Source: Siphlonurus alternatus (Eukaryota > Arthropoda > Insecta > Ephemeroptera > Siphlonuridae). Taken from it: a stretch of 64,000 nucleotides of DNA. The stretch covers positions 40,652,979 through 40,716,978 of the forward strand of contig OX463780.1 of the NCBI GenBank assembly GCA_949825025.1, written 5' to 3'. The notes under the pieces are model-generated. The model had not been told where the DNA came from and ran no database searches. It saw nothing but the letters and a program-made list of their open reading frames with translations. Within the stretch, counting starts at the first letter, position 1. Each line of letters starts with the position of its first letter. Positions 1-14,320 of the stretch are shown in pieces. A program made the position numbers and the translations under genes.

Positions 1-225
1 ATCCATATATATTATGTACAGGAGAAAAAAAAATACTCTTAAGGCTCTGATATCGTTATTTCTATGTAGCATTGTTTTATTATTTTCCTTTGTATTAAAC
101 TATACGTATAATGAGCTACGCATTTAATAAAAAAATTGGCATTATATTTATGAAGTTCAAAATAAATCAATTAAATATTTATAGTGTAAGCTATTACGGG
201 TCTTTCACCATACGTCACAAAAATA

Positions 226-237
226 TGACGTCACGTG
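226..237. promoter_or_regulatory. Overlapping CRE and E-box
   Basis: TGACGTCACGTG contains a full CRE palindrome (TGACGTCA) sharing two bases with an E-box (CACGTG). A TACGTCAC half-match lies 15 bp upstream. Motif occurrence only; no nearby gene is evident. Confidence 0.3.
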
Positions 238-869
238 AATGTAGGCAAAAAGCACCTATTTAACATGGTAGTAGCATACCAAAAACTATTTATTTTCTGC
301 GATATGACAATCGTGGTACATTTGACAATTATGTTATTTGATAGATTGAGATGTCAAGTAAATGGAAAAAAATACAATATTTGCCAATAATATCTGTGAA
401 AAATACAATAAATCATTAAATAAAATATAAATCGACTCCAAATTTCACGTCAATAATGACCATTTTACGACACTTATGCACTGATATTGACCCTAAGATT
501 CTTAAAAAAATTCAGCCAATCACCGGCCATTGCTTTCCCCGCGGACTTTTGAATACGAGGGGGAAACGGAACAACAAAAAGTAATGATAAAGAAACTAGG
601 TAAAATAAAAAAAATGTATATGTTCAAGTTATGTACATTTATTTCTTACGTATATATTATTGTTAAAAAAAAAAAATAAATATGTTAAATTAGGAGGAAT
701 AAATCAAGTGATTCCAGTTCCCTCTCAGTACCTACTGCTGAATGTAAACAACAACAAAGCCAAGCAAACGCTATGAGAAAATATCTTGCGAAAATCAACA
801 CGTGTAACAATATAAATATTTACATTTTTTATAGATAATAAAGGTAAAACAACAACAATTATGCAATGG

Positions 870-874
<5 letters not shown>

Positions 875-927
<53 letters not shown>

Positions 928-939
928 TATATATATATA
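875..939. repeat. (AT)n microsatellite
   Basis: About 65 bp of alternating AT with one interruption near 923. The Tyr-Ile reading frame across it is an artefact of the repeat. Confidence 0.95.
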
Positions 940-2208
940 CTTACTAATTAGTAATTACACAATAATTACAATTTTTAAAATGCAATACACATGTATTGTA
1001 ATTACATACATAATGAATATACTATTTATATTCTATGTAAACTATGTAAACATAATACAATGTTATTTAAAATACGAGTAGTAGAGAAAAATGAGCACAA
1101 TATTAAAAAAAAAAATAATTACCATACATGATAATATAAGTTTCAATTATTTTTGTTTATTGAAATAAAAACTCCATTACATTATTTTGTATACCATGCC
1201 TTCATATTATATCTATCTATTTTATAAATGAATGAAAAAATAACTAGGTTAAAAAATCCTGCCTCTCTTAAAACTGTGTATTGCGTTCTATATTCAATGA
1301 CAACTTTATAATATAAAATTATAACAATAAGTTTTCTCTTTGCTGTGAGCTGAGCACGGATGTAATATAGCATCCTGTCAATGCAATGTCGATAATAATT
1401 TACTGGCTATAATAATGAAGTAAGATTCAATGGCTTGCAGGCAAATTTTCCATATAAAACGTATCAATAGGCATGCAGTATATATATATGCAGATTCAAC
1501 AGTGAATGTATATTAAAATTATACGTTTGTCATAACAAATGAATAGCAGGCTTTTCACAACATTAACTCAATGCCACAATGCTGTACATCTTTTTCAAAG
1601 TTTATTTATTTTCTATTGAAACAAATATTTTGAAAATTTAACTATTGAGTTAAAATTTTATATGTAAATTACATCAAATCATGTTTGTGTCATTATGCGT
1701 ACCCGGATTAAATTTTTGAAGATAATTTCTAATGTATAGTAGAAAAAAAATCTAGCTTTTCGGTTTACTGTTATTTTTATGAATTCTCCAAACTAATAAA
1801 TTACTATTTTTACTTGATCACAGCTACATACTAAAAACTAGATATAGATACTATAATGCTAGATTCAGGATACAAAGCTTTGAACCATTAACTTACTTTA
1901 TTTACACATTGTCTACTGAAATTAAAATTGTTTGATTTATCTCACGTCCGTTACTTTCGTACAATATTTCTGTAATAACAATAATAAAAAAATCATAATA
2001 AAATAAAGAAATATTTTTTTTGCTGGCATATATTTAATTTATGCCATGTTCTAAAACTTTATCACTCATAGCGTGAGGAAAAGAGGCAATTCCATCCATA
2101 GAACTCAAAATAGCTTTTTAAATTTTTAAAAAACTGCAATAGGAGAGATCCACTTCAAACTTTTTATGCCACGTAATAATGGAGAGTTTGAGTCTCGTGC
2201 TTGTCTTG

Positions 2209-2211
<3 letters not shown>

Positions 2212-2303
<92 letters not shown>
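2212..2303. repeat. (AT)n microsatellite
   Basis: About 92 bp of uninterrupted AT. Confidence 0.97.
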
Positions 2304-2305
<2 letters not shown>

Positions 2306-3888
2306 AGATTTGGAGCTACTTTGGTTTTGGAATAAACTAAATTAGATATTCAGGTTTTGATACTACAATGTAAATTTTGTTAGTAAACACCATTTTCAAT
2401 GCACTTAAAAAAATCTTAAGTACGAACAAAAATTTGTCACTACCATGTAAAAAGTAAGAAGAAAAGTTGATAAACTTTTATTTATGATAGTTAAAAGTCT
2501 ACCATTTTACAATTTGCTACAAACTATACGATTCCTAATTTGCAACTTCATAGAATAATTCATTAAGCTATTATAAATATTTAATAATTTTGTAAAATTG
2601 TTATTAATTCTTAATTATAAGCTTAGCCGAAGGGGATGAAACTTTTGTTATGAATATTTTAAGACGAATAATTAAGGTATTTAATCTAATAAACGGTTTA
2701 CTGCGGCGGCCTTTAAAGCTCTCGTGAGAAAAATTCCTCACAACGTAAATAACAATAAACAATACTTTTTAATTTTTTAAGTCGTAATTTTTAATTGAAC
2801 GATTGTTGTAATTATTTAAAGTTTATTAAATAACATTCTTTGACTTAATGCAAAATGTTTTAATCTTATAGTAATCAATGTATTAAAATATTGAAATAAT
2901 AAAACGATACTGGGTCACTTACGTGTAGCAACATGGTCATCCACATGCATGTTTTAAATAATTTAAATGGTGAATATAATATAAAGAACAAAATGTAAAC
3001 ATTTACTTATTATGCATATCAACATAAAATACTGCATGTGGAATTGGGATTATTGTACTTTTACAAAATTGCATTGCAAAATTGTGGATTGATATCTAAA
3101 ATGGTTCATAGTGCGCCGTAAAACAGACACACAGAAAATTCTTAAAAATGATGTATTGAAAACATATAATTATATATAAATATAATAATTTAAATCTAAA
3201 AATACTTTAATTTAAGTAATCGTATATGTTTAAACTAAATTACAATAAACATGATTTAATTAGAAAGTGAGTTATTTATCAATAGAGGGTATGGATATGA
3301 AACCGGCATATATACGTATATTACGTATTTATGAAATATTTAAAATAATATTTGAAACAGAATATAAAATAAATACAATATTAGTCAATAACTGAATAAA
3401 ATACAATTCTTGTAATCATAAAAATATATATTATCTTATAGGAACATCAATATTGGAATATTATTTTTGGTAACACTAAAAGACACATTTTTTTTCCCTT
3501 CCCTTGAGGTAGACCAATTTCACTTTCAGATAACTTCTAAATCAGCAGAACGCAGCAAATTTAAAAGTTGGAGAAAAAAAAAAAAAAGAAAAAAAATGAA
3601 TGCTTGTCTGCCCAAGGGATTTTTATCGCGCCTTGAGGACTGTGCTTATCGTGCGTTCCTTGCTGTACGATTCTCGGCTCTCGATCCCCACTTGGATTTA
3701 TAAAGCCAATAACTTTAACGTTATGTGCACCAGCTTGGGGGCTGCGGAGATTTCTGTGTACGAATCGTAGACTTGATTTTTTTTTCTCTCTTTTCCGTTT
3801 CTCGTTTAGCTGCCTATTCTATTATTATGGTTTTCTTTAAATCTAGCATTATGTATTGCTACCTGAATTGTAAAATTGTAAGTTCATT

Positions 3889-3995
<107 letters not shown>

Positions 3996-4389
3996 TTATT
4001 TTTTTACCACATCCTTTTACATTAATGTGTATTTAAGTTATAAATAATAATTTTCAAATTTCAACACGTGATGTATTTTTTTTTAATCTTTTTGCTATTG
4101 TACTGTACTCTTCATTTTACTGCACATTTAAAAACATATATGAGATTTCTGTGGTACTTTTATGCATAAATTCTTTACTGTGAGAGGGGAAAAAACATAC
4201 TTAAAAAAAAAGAAAACAAACTAAAATGTTTTGAATTCCATTATAAATTTAGGAATTCCTATATTGTTAAATTGTTTGTAAAAATAAATAAATATAACTT
4301 TTTTGTTATTGTTGTTTGATAGTTTGTATAGAACTAAATTTTTTTCAGGAAAAGATTTTAAAAAAAATTGTGGGTATTAGGAAGGATGC

Positions 4390-4775
4390 GTGTTGAAGTA
4401 TTGAGGCTGGTCGTGCGCGAGTTAGGCTGCTTGCTGGGCTTTCTCTATGTTGGGCTCACGCCCCCCCCCCGTTGTCTTGGCAACGGCGGTTGGGGGGCGT
4501 AGCCTGCCTGCCTGGCTGGCAGCTTGCTCCATCACCACGGCTGCTTCTGCCGGGGCCCTCACTTCTCAGTCCTCGTCAGTGCGAACGTTGCGAGAGCTGC
4601 AAGCAAGCCACCACTGTTAGCCAGACAACCAAACACCGCGTGGCTCTCCACCGACCTTTCTCACCTTTGCGCACCTCCATCACCATCTGTCACGTGACCA
4701 GATCATAAAAAAAAATCTACCAGAATTTCCACAAAAATGAAGACTTCTTCTTTTTCCCTACGTGTAATGAGGAGG
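4390..4775 (+). other. GC-rich island with weak first-exon candidate
   Basis: A GC peak in A+T-rich surroundings. A 13-codon ATG-led frame (4737-4775, starting M-K-T-S-S) in adequate context (AAAATG) runs in phase into GGGTGAGTAT, a good 5' splice donor. A 78-codon overlapping frame (4472-4708) has no recognisable domain. It could be a promoter/5' UTR and first exon whose gene lies further downstream, or chance. No acceptor or second exon could be assigned. Confidence 0.25.
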
Positions 4776-7720
4776 GTGAGTATAATATAAAATACAATTT
4801 TATATCCTGTATGTATACTTTACTTATATTCATGTATGTTCAAATAGTTGCCTGATTTACAGGGGCTAATTTAGATTTTTTGTGTTTGTGCATCTGTAAA
4901 TATTATCATTATTATTTTTTTTTTCAAACAACTTTCATATTATAAGAATTTATAGTAGAAGATAAATCTTTGTCAAAAGACAAGCATGTAAAAAAAAAAG
5001 GAAGATTATTTTTTCCTCTCTATTTTTCCTTCTTTTTCCCTATATACCGTTTTCTTTTGAAGTATATAGATGGATAGGCGCCGACTTGCTTGTATAATTA
5101 TTCTTCAAGAGCGCACGTTTCACTAAAAGTTGGGTTCCAAAGAAAAAGTAGAAGCATACAGAAACTACTTGTAAAATTCAAGATGCTTTTTCGTTAGTTA
5201 AAACGTTATACTTGAAAATTAATTTGAACTTTTAGTATCAACAACTTTTAATTGTTTCTTATTTGTCTATATAATATAATACTGTCTTTTAATCTTAAAT
5301 AAGATGAAAGATCTTCAATTAGATTGCATCTAGTATCCGTGATGACTCAAATGTTCAGCGTTCACATTAGCCACTTGTAAGCTGGTCGTTAGCTTTCATA
5401 TAGATAAGCTAAAAAAATGCCCAAAAAATCGACCTACAGTATAGAAAAGCAAAAAAGTGCACAAAAAATAAACCTTAATTATATAAGTATATACTTGCAT
5501 GTTGCATGTTTGAAATTTTCACTTTTAATCCTTTATTTGAATTAACATTGATTATGAGCGTAAGTTAGGCCAGAAAAATAAGATATTATAAAGAAAATAT
5601 TAATTATTTTAACAATGTTTGAGACAATGTTAACAGTAAATGTTAACCAAGTTTTTAATGATAATATTTGTTTATTAAACACAAAAAGTGTACATATTAA
5701 GTTAGACATAGAACATCAAGTTTTTAATTAGGTACAATTACGTTTAACATTACAATTATGCCATAATTATCACATCTTACAACAATAAATCATCTTATTG
5801 TCGAATGCTTAAAATATATTGATTTAATGATTAATTATTGATCTTATAAGTATTGTAACTAATAATATGTAACTGGTATAAGTATAAATACAAACAAACA
5901 GGTTCAATTTTTAAAATTTCCTGCATTCGTAAATTCCTGCCATATACACACCACATTATTTTCATAAAAGTTAAACAAAAGACTGATATTTGATATTTCC
6001 ACAAATATGTATAAAGTATATTTGTTTGAAGAGTTTGAGCAGTGGCAATTTCATTTCCTGTGTAACGTTATTCTGTTCTAGAGAAAGGAGATGACAGTAA
6101 ATAGTCAGAATGTTACACACAGTAATTTTGTAAACTGTTACACGATACATTATATAATATCAAACATTTGCTTTTCGTACAAACAAGTGTGTACGTAGAA
6201 CGCTAACCGTCAGACACAGCACACTATTGGGATTACATGATGAAAACCTTTCCAATTCTCTAATTACCTTTCAACTTTGTCTTGTCTTGATAGTTTGTTG
6301 TAACTTCGTAATTTCCAATATACACATCTTTCCATGTGCTTGTCTCTTTGTGAGGGGGAGAGACAGAAAACAAAAAAAGTTACTGTTATAAAAAATACAT
6401 TAAAACAAACAAAGAAAAGAATTGCAAGACAGCAATTCGTTTTCATTTTTCTTCTTATAATGACTTTCCAAAAGTCACATTTTTATTATTTTTATTTTTT
6501 AACGAAATGATATCATTTTTATTTCGTGTCTTCAAAAGTTTATTAAAAACGTGTTAGTGCTAATTCACAGAAGAGTTCAGAAAGAAGATTTAAAAATAAA
6601 TATACCTAGTTTAGTTTTTTCATATAGTTCATATTTTTTTTTTCAAAATACAAAATTTTCAAGCGATTTTTGAGCAAAATCATCACCTAATTTGATTAAA
6701 AAAATTGGATCAAACTGCATATGCCATATGACGATTCCAAACGATGGTGCTCGCAATAATTTTGATCGAGAGTGCTCTTTAAAACATAGAATACAGACAT
6801 TATATGCTGCAGAGTATTAAAGTTATTAGTTCATCATTCCAATTGTGTTAAATATCCAAAGAAAAAATGCACAATTGCAATAATTTGAATAAATATAAGA
6901 CTATTTTAATTCTATTCATTGTAGAAGTCATCCTGAATGAATACAGTTTGAATGAAATTAGCTAACCTGAATATACTAGTTTAAAAATAGCAGTGGAGAT
7001 GCATAAAGAATCATGTAAATTACATTAAATAATTCACTTTTTTAAAATAATACGTTATTTCTCTCATATAATAAAGTTTAATCGTATTCCAACCTACTTA
7101 ATATGTGAACTGAAATAATGTTCTTACTGAAAATAATATAGTCATCCGGCCTCTTCATATTATATTTAATTTGTTTGAAGCATGAATTATATATATCTCA
7201 ACTTGTATAATAATATAAATGTACGTTATTTTATACTTTTGAAGTTTTATTGTTGTTGGTTTTTGTCTGCTTTTCTCCATTGTTCACTCAAGACTTACAC
7301 AAAAGTTGATAACCACTTTAGGCGATCTATAACTTTTATAGATATGCTAAAAATAACGTAACAACGCGCAATATTTTACGTAATTCTACTAACTAATATG
7401 TATGAAGTAACATGGTAATAATTATTCAATTCATATTTAAATCATAATTAGTTTTACTTGAAAATTAAACTTAAATTATAGTTACATAACTACATCTAGA
7501 ATCAAATTGATTGCCTATTTAAATAACAAAAGTAAAAGCTTTTTAAAGTTATTTTCTTTCATTAAATGAGATTTATTTTAATTTTAAACATTAAAATTTT
7601 GTTCATTGAACTTTAAAAATTCATTAACTTTTTTTATTTAATAAATTAAGAAGAAGAAAAAAAAAAAACAACACTGATAATTTGATTCAGTACGAATGAG
7701 ATAATGATTATTGATCAGTA
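4776..7720. other. A+T-rich non-coding stretch
   Basis: No supported gene. It contains dispersed repeat copy 1 at 5669. Short open frames (for example 6264-6446 minus) are low-complexity. Confidence 0.6.
5669..5694 (-). repeat. Dispersed repeat copy 1 (possible retroposon 3' end)
   Basis: A 26-bp identity with 63169-63194. On the minus strand it reads TGTACACTTTTTGTGTTTAA followed by TAAA, like a retroposon 3' end with a polyadenylation-like signal. Sequence beyond the block does not align clearly. Confidence 0.5.
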
Positions 7721-7726
7721 CCCGCA

Positions 7727-7742
7727 TGACGTCATTTATAAG
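7727..7742 (+). promoter_or_regulatory. CRE next to TATA-like box upstream of a GC-richer patch
   Basis: TGACGTCA is followed at once by TTTATAAG. About 40 bp downstream is GTCAGCT, a possible initiator, and then a GC-rich transcribed-looking stretch (7780-7950). An ATG at 7823 in good context gives only 21 codons. This could be the promoter of an unrecognised transcript, with foldback MITE A 370 bp downstream. Confidence 0.3.
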
Positions 7743-8113
7743 TGTAGTATTATCCAGTATATACGATAGGTTTTGTGTCAGCTAGAAGCACAGCAGACGT
7801 GATTGAGAAAAGAGTTTGAGCGATGGAGGAAAATTCCCGGGTCTGCGGTGAAGCGGGCTGCTGGCTCAGAGCTAGCCAGACTTGGTGAAGAGAGCCGCGA
7901 GTTAAGCGCAAACCCCGCGGAGGAGCGTGGATTTCGGTAGGGGTTCAACGTGTGTGTGTGATTGAGTCTTGCTTCACTAAGGCTGTTAGACCCTTCCTGA
8001 TCATAGCTCTCTATCTCAATCTATATATTTTTCTTTTGCCTGGGCAGTTACTTAAGACTATTTTTATGTTTTATAAAGATCAGGGTAAAAGAAAAAAATA
8101 TACAATATATATT

Positions 8114-8291
8114 GGGGGACATTCACAAAGCACTTTAACCCCCACTTTAGCCCCGATTTTTAACCCTGGTGCTAAACATGGTACTAAACCAGGGGCTAAC
8201 CATGTTAAGCTCATAGCTTAGCACCATGTTTAGCACCAGGGTTAAAAATCGGGGCTAAATTGGGGGTTAAAGTGCTTTGTGAATGTCCCCC
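8114..8291. mobile_element. Foldback MITE A, near-perfect palindrome, ATT direct repeats
   Basis: A 178-bp element starting GGGGGACATTCACAAAG and ending in its reverse complement. The arms of about 85 bp differ at only a few positions, and the short loop (about 8180-8215) is itself partly symmetric. It is flanked by ATT on both sides (8111-8113 and 8292-8294), consistent with a 3-bp target-site duplication. There is no coding capacity, so it would depend on a transposase in trans. Confidence 0.85.
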
Positions 8292-11200
8292 ATTGTTTAT
8301 AATTTTTAAAGTTATTCCATCACTTGTGAATAAAATTTCACCATTTTGTTCAATCTCAGTTAACTACTAACAGACTGCATGCTTGTGCCTGTTGCTGTTG
8401 ATAGGTGTTAAATGTTTTAGTAGAGCTTCTCTCTCTCATGACTGTTCTCTGGTCGACACGCTCACACCACAACGCCACACATAAAGTGCTCTATGAATTG
8501 TGTTCTATTAAGGTAATGGACGTGTAATTCACCATATAATTTCTTTGGACATGACAAAAAATAAAAATAATATTCAGATTAATTATTTTTATGGGGAAAA
8601 ATGACTGCAAAAAATTTATAATAATTTATGATTTTGTTTTATGTATAACATTACATTTCTTTTCTTTATTTTAATTAATAAAAAATAAACATTGGCTAAA
8701 ATTAATTTGTAAATAAAAAATAATATCAATAAATTAATATAAATGCTAGTAGAGTGACATAACCATCTTTAATAAAAAAAATAAATAAAAAAACATTTCT
8801 ATAAAAAAGCTGAATGCTATAATACAAAATAATTATAATACATTAGAATCAGCGTGCAATTATTATTGCATGTCAATTATTTCAACTTTCCAACCGAAAT
8901 ATGGTTTAATTGTTCTTGCTATTTTTCATTTGCTTTCACTAATTAATTTTGAAAATTAAGGATGCAATAATCTTTCAAGGGACCCTTCATCATAAGTTTC
9001 CCAGGAGGTCCTCAATTCTTGCAATGCAATAATATCCACAATTATTTTATAAATAAACTCACTTGTTGCAATAAAGTCCAATGTTCAAAATAATGATAAT
9101 TATCGTGGCATTCACTTCTAACTTCCTATATTGAACTATATAAAGCTGTTTATAATATTTTAATAATGTTATTTATTATGAGAAACTCAATAGAAATGTA
9201 CATATAGCTGTAAAAAGGAGGTTTATTTTTTTATTTTAAATATAAGCTATGGTATGTTTTTTTCATGAACGCATAAAGTTTCATCTATCAGCTCAAGCTA
9301 TGCAAAGCTAAGGATGTATTCTACAATAATTTATAGTCAACAACATATGAAGAATTTAAATGTTAAATAGCTGTATTTATGTATCGCTACAAAAACGTAA
9401 CTTGTATTTTAAATATATTTAAAACTAAATTTGTAAAAATCTAACAATGCTAACTTGGTGCGGTGATGCACACCAGTTGCAACCATTGATGGAATTCTCA
9501 TTTGATAGAAAAATGTAAATTAAATTTAAACTTTGTAGAGCATCTTGGAATACTTGTGAAACTTTAAAGCACAACGGGTCTTCTATGTAAAGTAGATGAA
9601 ATTTTCCTTTAACAAAAAGGAAATGTTCTCGTTACATTATAATACACCACTTCAAGCTGGAGACTCAATTTGTTTCTATTCTTTTCTTTTCTTTTCTTTT
9701 TTTTTTCTTTTTTTTTTATTTTTTAGAATTCATTGGTGTCAAAATAAAACTAAACAAAATGTATGCTGTCTTTAAAATGCATTAAATATATAGAAATTTC
9801 ATGAAAAACAACGTTGTACCCATTTTAAAAAGTTTAAATTTGACCTCAACCTGGGCATTTTGTGGTAGTGTGATTGTGCTTAAAAGTTAAACTTTATTGT
9901 TATTATACTTGCATGCATGCTTGCCTCAGCAGAGCAATGTATTTGCACACATGAGCTCAAGAATAATATTTATTTCTCGGAGTTTGGCTTACATTCAGCT
10001 GGCAAGATGACTTCTCATTATTTCACATGTAAGACTAGCTTTTTAGGAAATTTAATGTAACCGCATGGCTGGAAAGAACATCATAAATGTTACTGATGTA
10101 ATTGCAATTTTAGTTTCATTTTGATACCAGCATTGTACTGTGAAATTGCAAGTGTGGGGGTATTAAGTTGTAATAAAGGAAATGTTCAATTTAAAAATAC
10201 ATTATGTACCTTTCATATGGCTTGGGGGCAGATTTATAAGAGCCTTAAATAGTGTAATTTCATTTTTTAATTTTTTTTTTTTTTTTTAATTTGTATTATA
10301 ATAATTTGCATGCTGTACATCACCACAGAAACATTTCTAAATCTTTGAAAATTCATGCATTGATATTCAAGAAATTGGCGACAATATTATTTATGCAGAC
10401 GCAATAAAATATATTACAGAAATTCTTTTAACACATTCATCTAGAAAATGAAAAATTAAGGTTTTTCAAAATCTTTGCTAACTAAATTTTGCATAAAGGA
10501 AGAGTTCTTGTCATTTTCTATTCTTACAAAACTATTTTATGTATTTCGTAAGAGTTTATCTAAAAAATATAGAACGGATGTAATATATTCTAAAAAGAAG
10601 CGCCTTTATTTAAGCCATTAAGCCTAGTGCAATGTGATTTGCGTTAACACCTCGCCTTGGAAGAGCACTTGCATGTAAACCTATTGAACCATATTATACA
10701 CAGCTTCGAGATTTTCTCAGAAAAAAAAAAAAAAAAGAACCTATCTATTCAATTTGCAAATGCCATTTATTCCCCACCTTTCTCTTCGCTCTGCTTTATG
10801 CTGAGGTTACTTTGTCACCAGGTGACACACCAAAAAAATACTTTTATTTTTTAACCTTTGAGTCTCTGAGATGAAAAATTTGCATACTTATTACTACCTA
10901 GAATATAAAATGTTACATGGTAAAATTTTATGAAGAATTTATCATGGAAAAAAAAGTTAAAATATTTTTTGAATTTTAACATATTCTATGTATAAATTTT
11001 TTTCTCTTTTATTTGAAATAAAAACCTATAGGAATATTTTTGTTTTTGCATTTTATTATTATGTTTCCATTTGAATAGATGCATAGATATGCAATGAAAA
11101 AGCCTCGCTTCTTTATGGTTCAATACAAACACAAACTTCAATTTCGATCGAGGTCGTATCGATGAACTCTTTATTCCAACATTATGTATGGTTGTCTTTT

Positions 11201-12478
11201 ACAGCTAGCTTAATATAAACCTAACTTGTTGTTCACCCGAGAATAAAGCAAACAAATTTTCATTCATTTTTTATTTTTATGATTGCATATATAAATACAG
11301 TAGCTCAATACTTAAAGATTACAATTCTTTCAATCTTAAAAGTAAATCAAATCGTCCCAGTATAATTATAGATGATAATAAGCTCAGCTCTATTCATAAG
11401 CATAATTATAACAAATAGAAGACACGAAATGTAGCTTTGCTGCAGTAAGAGACATTGTTTACCAGCTATTATATGCACCTGCATTGTAATAATCTGCATC
11501 CTGTTCACTCGAAAATTTATCATATATGACAAAAACTCACCTGAAAAACAATTGCACATTCAGAATACCTATTAGCAGTTACATTCAGATTTAATTCAGT
11601 ATTAATTAACTTAATTAAGCATTTTTCAGATGCATCGTCATATACATAAAATATAGAGACAGATTAAATTTAGTAGTTAAATTGAATTTAGGCTATCACA
11701 ACATGCAGGGTGTAAATTAAATAATATATTATATAGGTATAGTATAAAAATTATAAACATAATAATATTATAGATATAGATATTATAGTCTTTCTTCAAC
11801 ATAATATAATCACCTGATATATAAAGCTTTGGTAAAATCTAATAATTTAATTTAGCATTTTTTTCCTACAAAATATTAATTTAAATATAATTTATATTGT
11901 GGGCTTTCTTCATTTATAAGTATCTTGAATTTAGGAATTCCTAAAAAAGTATTTTAAATTATTAAATTTATAAAAAAAGAAAGTATTCGAAAGGAAAATT
12001 GTATGATTTTAGTAAATTTCCTGTTCATCAAAAAGTTAAAACATGTAATTCAATTACATATTGTTTTGTTATAAAATTTATATAAAAAAAAATAACTGGC
12101 TTTAGAGTCAGTAAATTATCGACAAAATTTTGTCATTAGAATATTGTATATATTTTATAACTTGAAAACCAACTAATTGAGAGTATGCTGCTCACTGTAG
12201 TGTAAAACAACAAACAAAAATATGTTATATAACAACTTTTTTACTTCTTAATTTCTTGTAGTGAAATGAATCACACATCATTCTGGCTTACTTTTTTTAA
12301 AACCTATTTTATTTATTATTTTTATTTATTTTTGTCCTGTTTTATTTTACTTTGTCGTGTTCTACATTGCATCTTTATCACTTGAATGTTGCAAGTGATG
12401 GAAGGTCGGAAGAATTGAGGCTTGCATGGCGAGAGGTTCCCATCAAGATGTTCTATCGTAAATGTTCTTCTCGCTCAG

Positions 12479-12510
12479 TGTCATCAGAGTTAAGCCCTGG
12501 TAGACATCAA
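12479..12510 (+). repeat. Short fragment similar to one arm of element H
   Basis: TCATCAGAGTTAAGCCCTGG followed by TAGACATCA matches 54307-54343 apart from one extra A and an 8-bp gap. The flanks do not align, so it is either a degraded copy or a chance match. Confidence 0.35.
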
Positions 12511-12639
12511 CAAGCAACAACAACATTGCAATATTCTTTAGCTCACTCGACCTCTTTCTATGTCGCCTTATAGCCAACAAGATTTCCTCTTCAGACAGAA
12601 ACCTCTTTACGTCGCTAAGTTCAAATCTCCATCTAAAGC

Positions 12640-12664
12640 AAAAAAAAAAAAAAAAAAAAAAAAA
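12640..12664. repeat. Poly(A) tract
   Basis: About 25 A. No LINE or SINE body is recognisable upstream. Confidence 0.9.
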
Positions 12665-14020
12665 GATATCATCTGTTTAATGACGCAACTCATTGAAATT
12701 TAATTTAATGAGACAAAAGGCATAATTTTTATTTTTCTTTTTATAAAATTATTTTTTCTTTACAAGGTTGGTTTTCGTATAGCCTCTGCAAGGATGGCCA
12801 ACTTTTCCCATTTCCTCTTCTCTCTTTTTCTTATATAACGTTTCGGTGGTTTTGTTAAGCTAGTTTCCGTTTTCTTGCAAGTATACGTTAATAAAAAGGA
12901 ATATGGAAATGATGTGACATCTTTAAGTTGCTTCTTTTGCTGGCAGATTTCAACTCTAGTATTCTTTTGCTATGCTTTAACCTCTGTGATTATTATTTTG
13001 ACATTTTTTACTACTGTAAGATTTTAAGAAAGTTCTTAAATTGTATAATAATGAACCTAAATTCAATTCTTTTTTCTAGAATAGTTCTCAGACTTTCTTT
13101 ATTTTATAATTAGTACACTATATAAAAAATATAAAATAATTTTAATTAATAATAAAGAGAACGATGAGGCAAATCGTTTCATTGACTTCTTTGATCTAAT
13201 AACGTCATTATTATCTCGGAAGGCTCGGAATTCTCGTGTTAAAAAATTTAGCGATTCTACACTTCGCCAATTTAATTGACTTAAAACATTTTAATGTACA
13301 ACTCGTTGCAAAAGATATGTGTTCTCATATTCCTTATAAAATACTGTAATATTTAGCTTACGCTTACAGAGATCTATCAATTAGATCTAATTGCCCCTAT
13401 GAAATTCATTGTAATATATGATTGTAAATTTTTATTTACCCCAAAATTTTATTATAATACATTGTTAAAAATATGTTTTATTAAAATATATGCAGATTAT
13501 GCAGTCGTATTAAAATTAAGTGGGCAAAACAATGCGCTGTTCTAATAAGACTCTGTCCTAGACCTTCACTATATAGATTATAGAATTTTCTGCTCTGTCC
13601 GAATTTTTATGGATAATTGTACCTATTAATAAAAGTCAATACATTATTATACATAGGACTTTGCTGTTAATTATAAATTAAGAATAAAAAACTTATTACA
13701 AACCACTAACTTCATTTTATATTTCATAAATTAATTCACAATTGTCTACTAAATTTATTATTAATAGCGATTTAGGTAATAACTTATTTAAATAATTAAT
13801 TACACAAAATACGGTTCGTATATTATAAAAATTAAATTTGAAAGAAAAAGCATTCAACCCGGCCATTCTTTTTGTGGTATTTTTTTTTTGCGTGAAAAAT
13901 ATTATAGTGCCTTTTTATTATTATTTCCTTACAATGAAAAAAAAAAATGCAGAGTCGATAGGAGAATAATGTTTGAATAGAAATAAAAAGTTACGAGAAG
14001 GACCAGAATTGGAAGGCAAG

Positions 14021-14320
14021 GATAGTGTGTGTACCCAAAAAACTGAGCCACGAGCCATATGAGCCTTCTTGGGTTTCTCTTGCGACGTCAACGTTTCTCG
14101 CACGAGTGGCCCGGCTGGGAGCAGGAAAACAACGAGACGACGAGCAAAGACGCCAGAATTGGCGAAGACAAACTTTGTCATTACCTCTCCAGCACTCTTC
14201 CCCTACCAGCCGCCAGGTCACAAAGTTGTGGACTACCATTTCCCCGGGCAAACAGTATATGCGATACCTAAGAAAAATACACTATACTTTTCGTGCCTGT
14301 AGAGAGCTTCTCATACAAGT
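14021..14320. other. GC-richer patch with several overlapping short frames
   Basis: Five overlapping frames of 70-114 codons on both strands coexist here because stop codons are rarer in the GC-rich patch. None shows domain-like sequence. It could be a promoter or non-coding conserved element. Confidence 0.4.

Larger units (their letters stand above)
8295..14020. other. A+T-rich non-coding stretch
   Basis: Nothing recognisable beyond a (TTTTC)n-like pyrimidine run near 9680-9720, poly(A) at 12640 and a GC-richer patch at 12360-12600 with a 73-codon frame lacking any domain. Confidence 0.55.
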
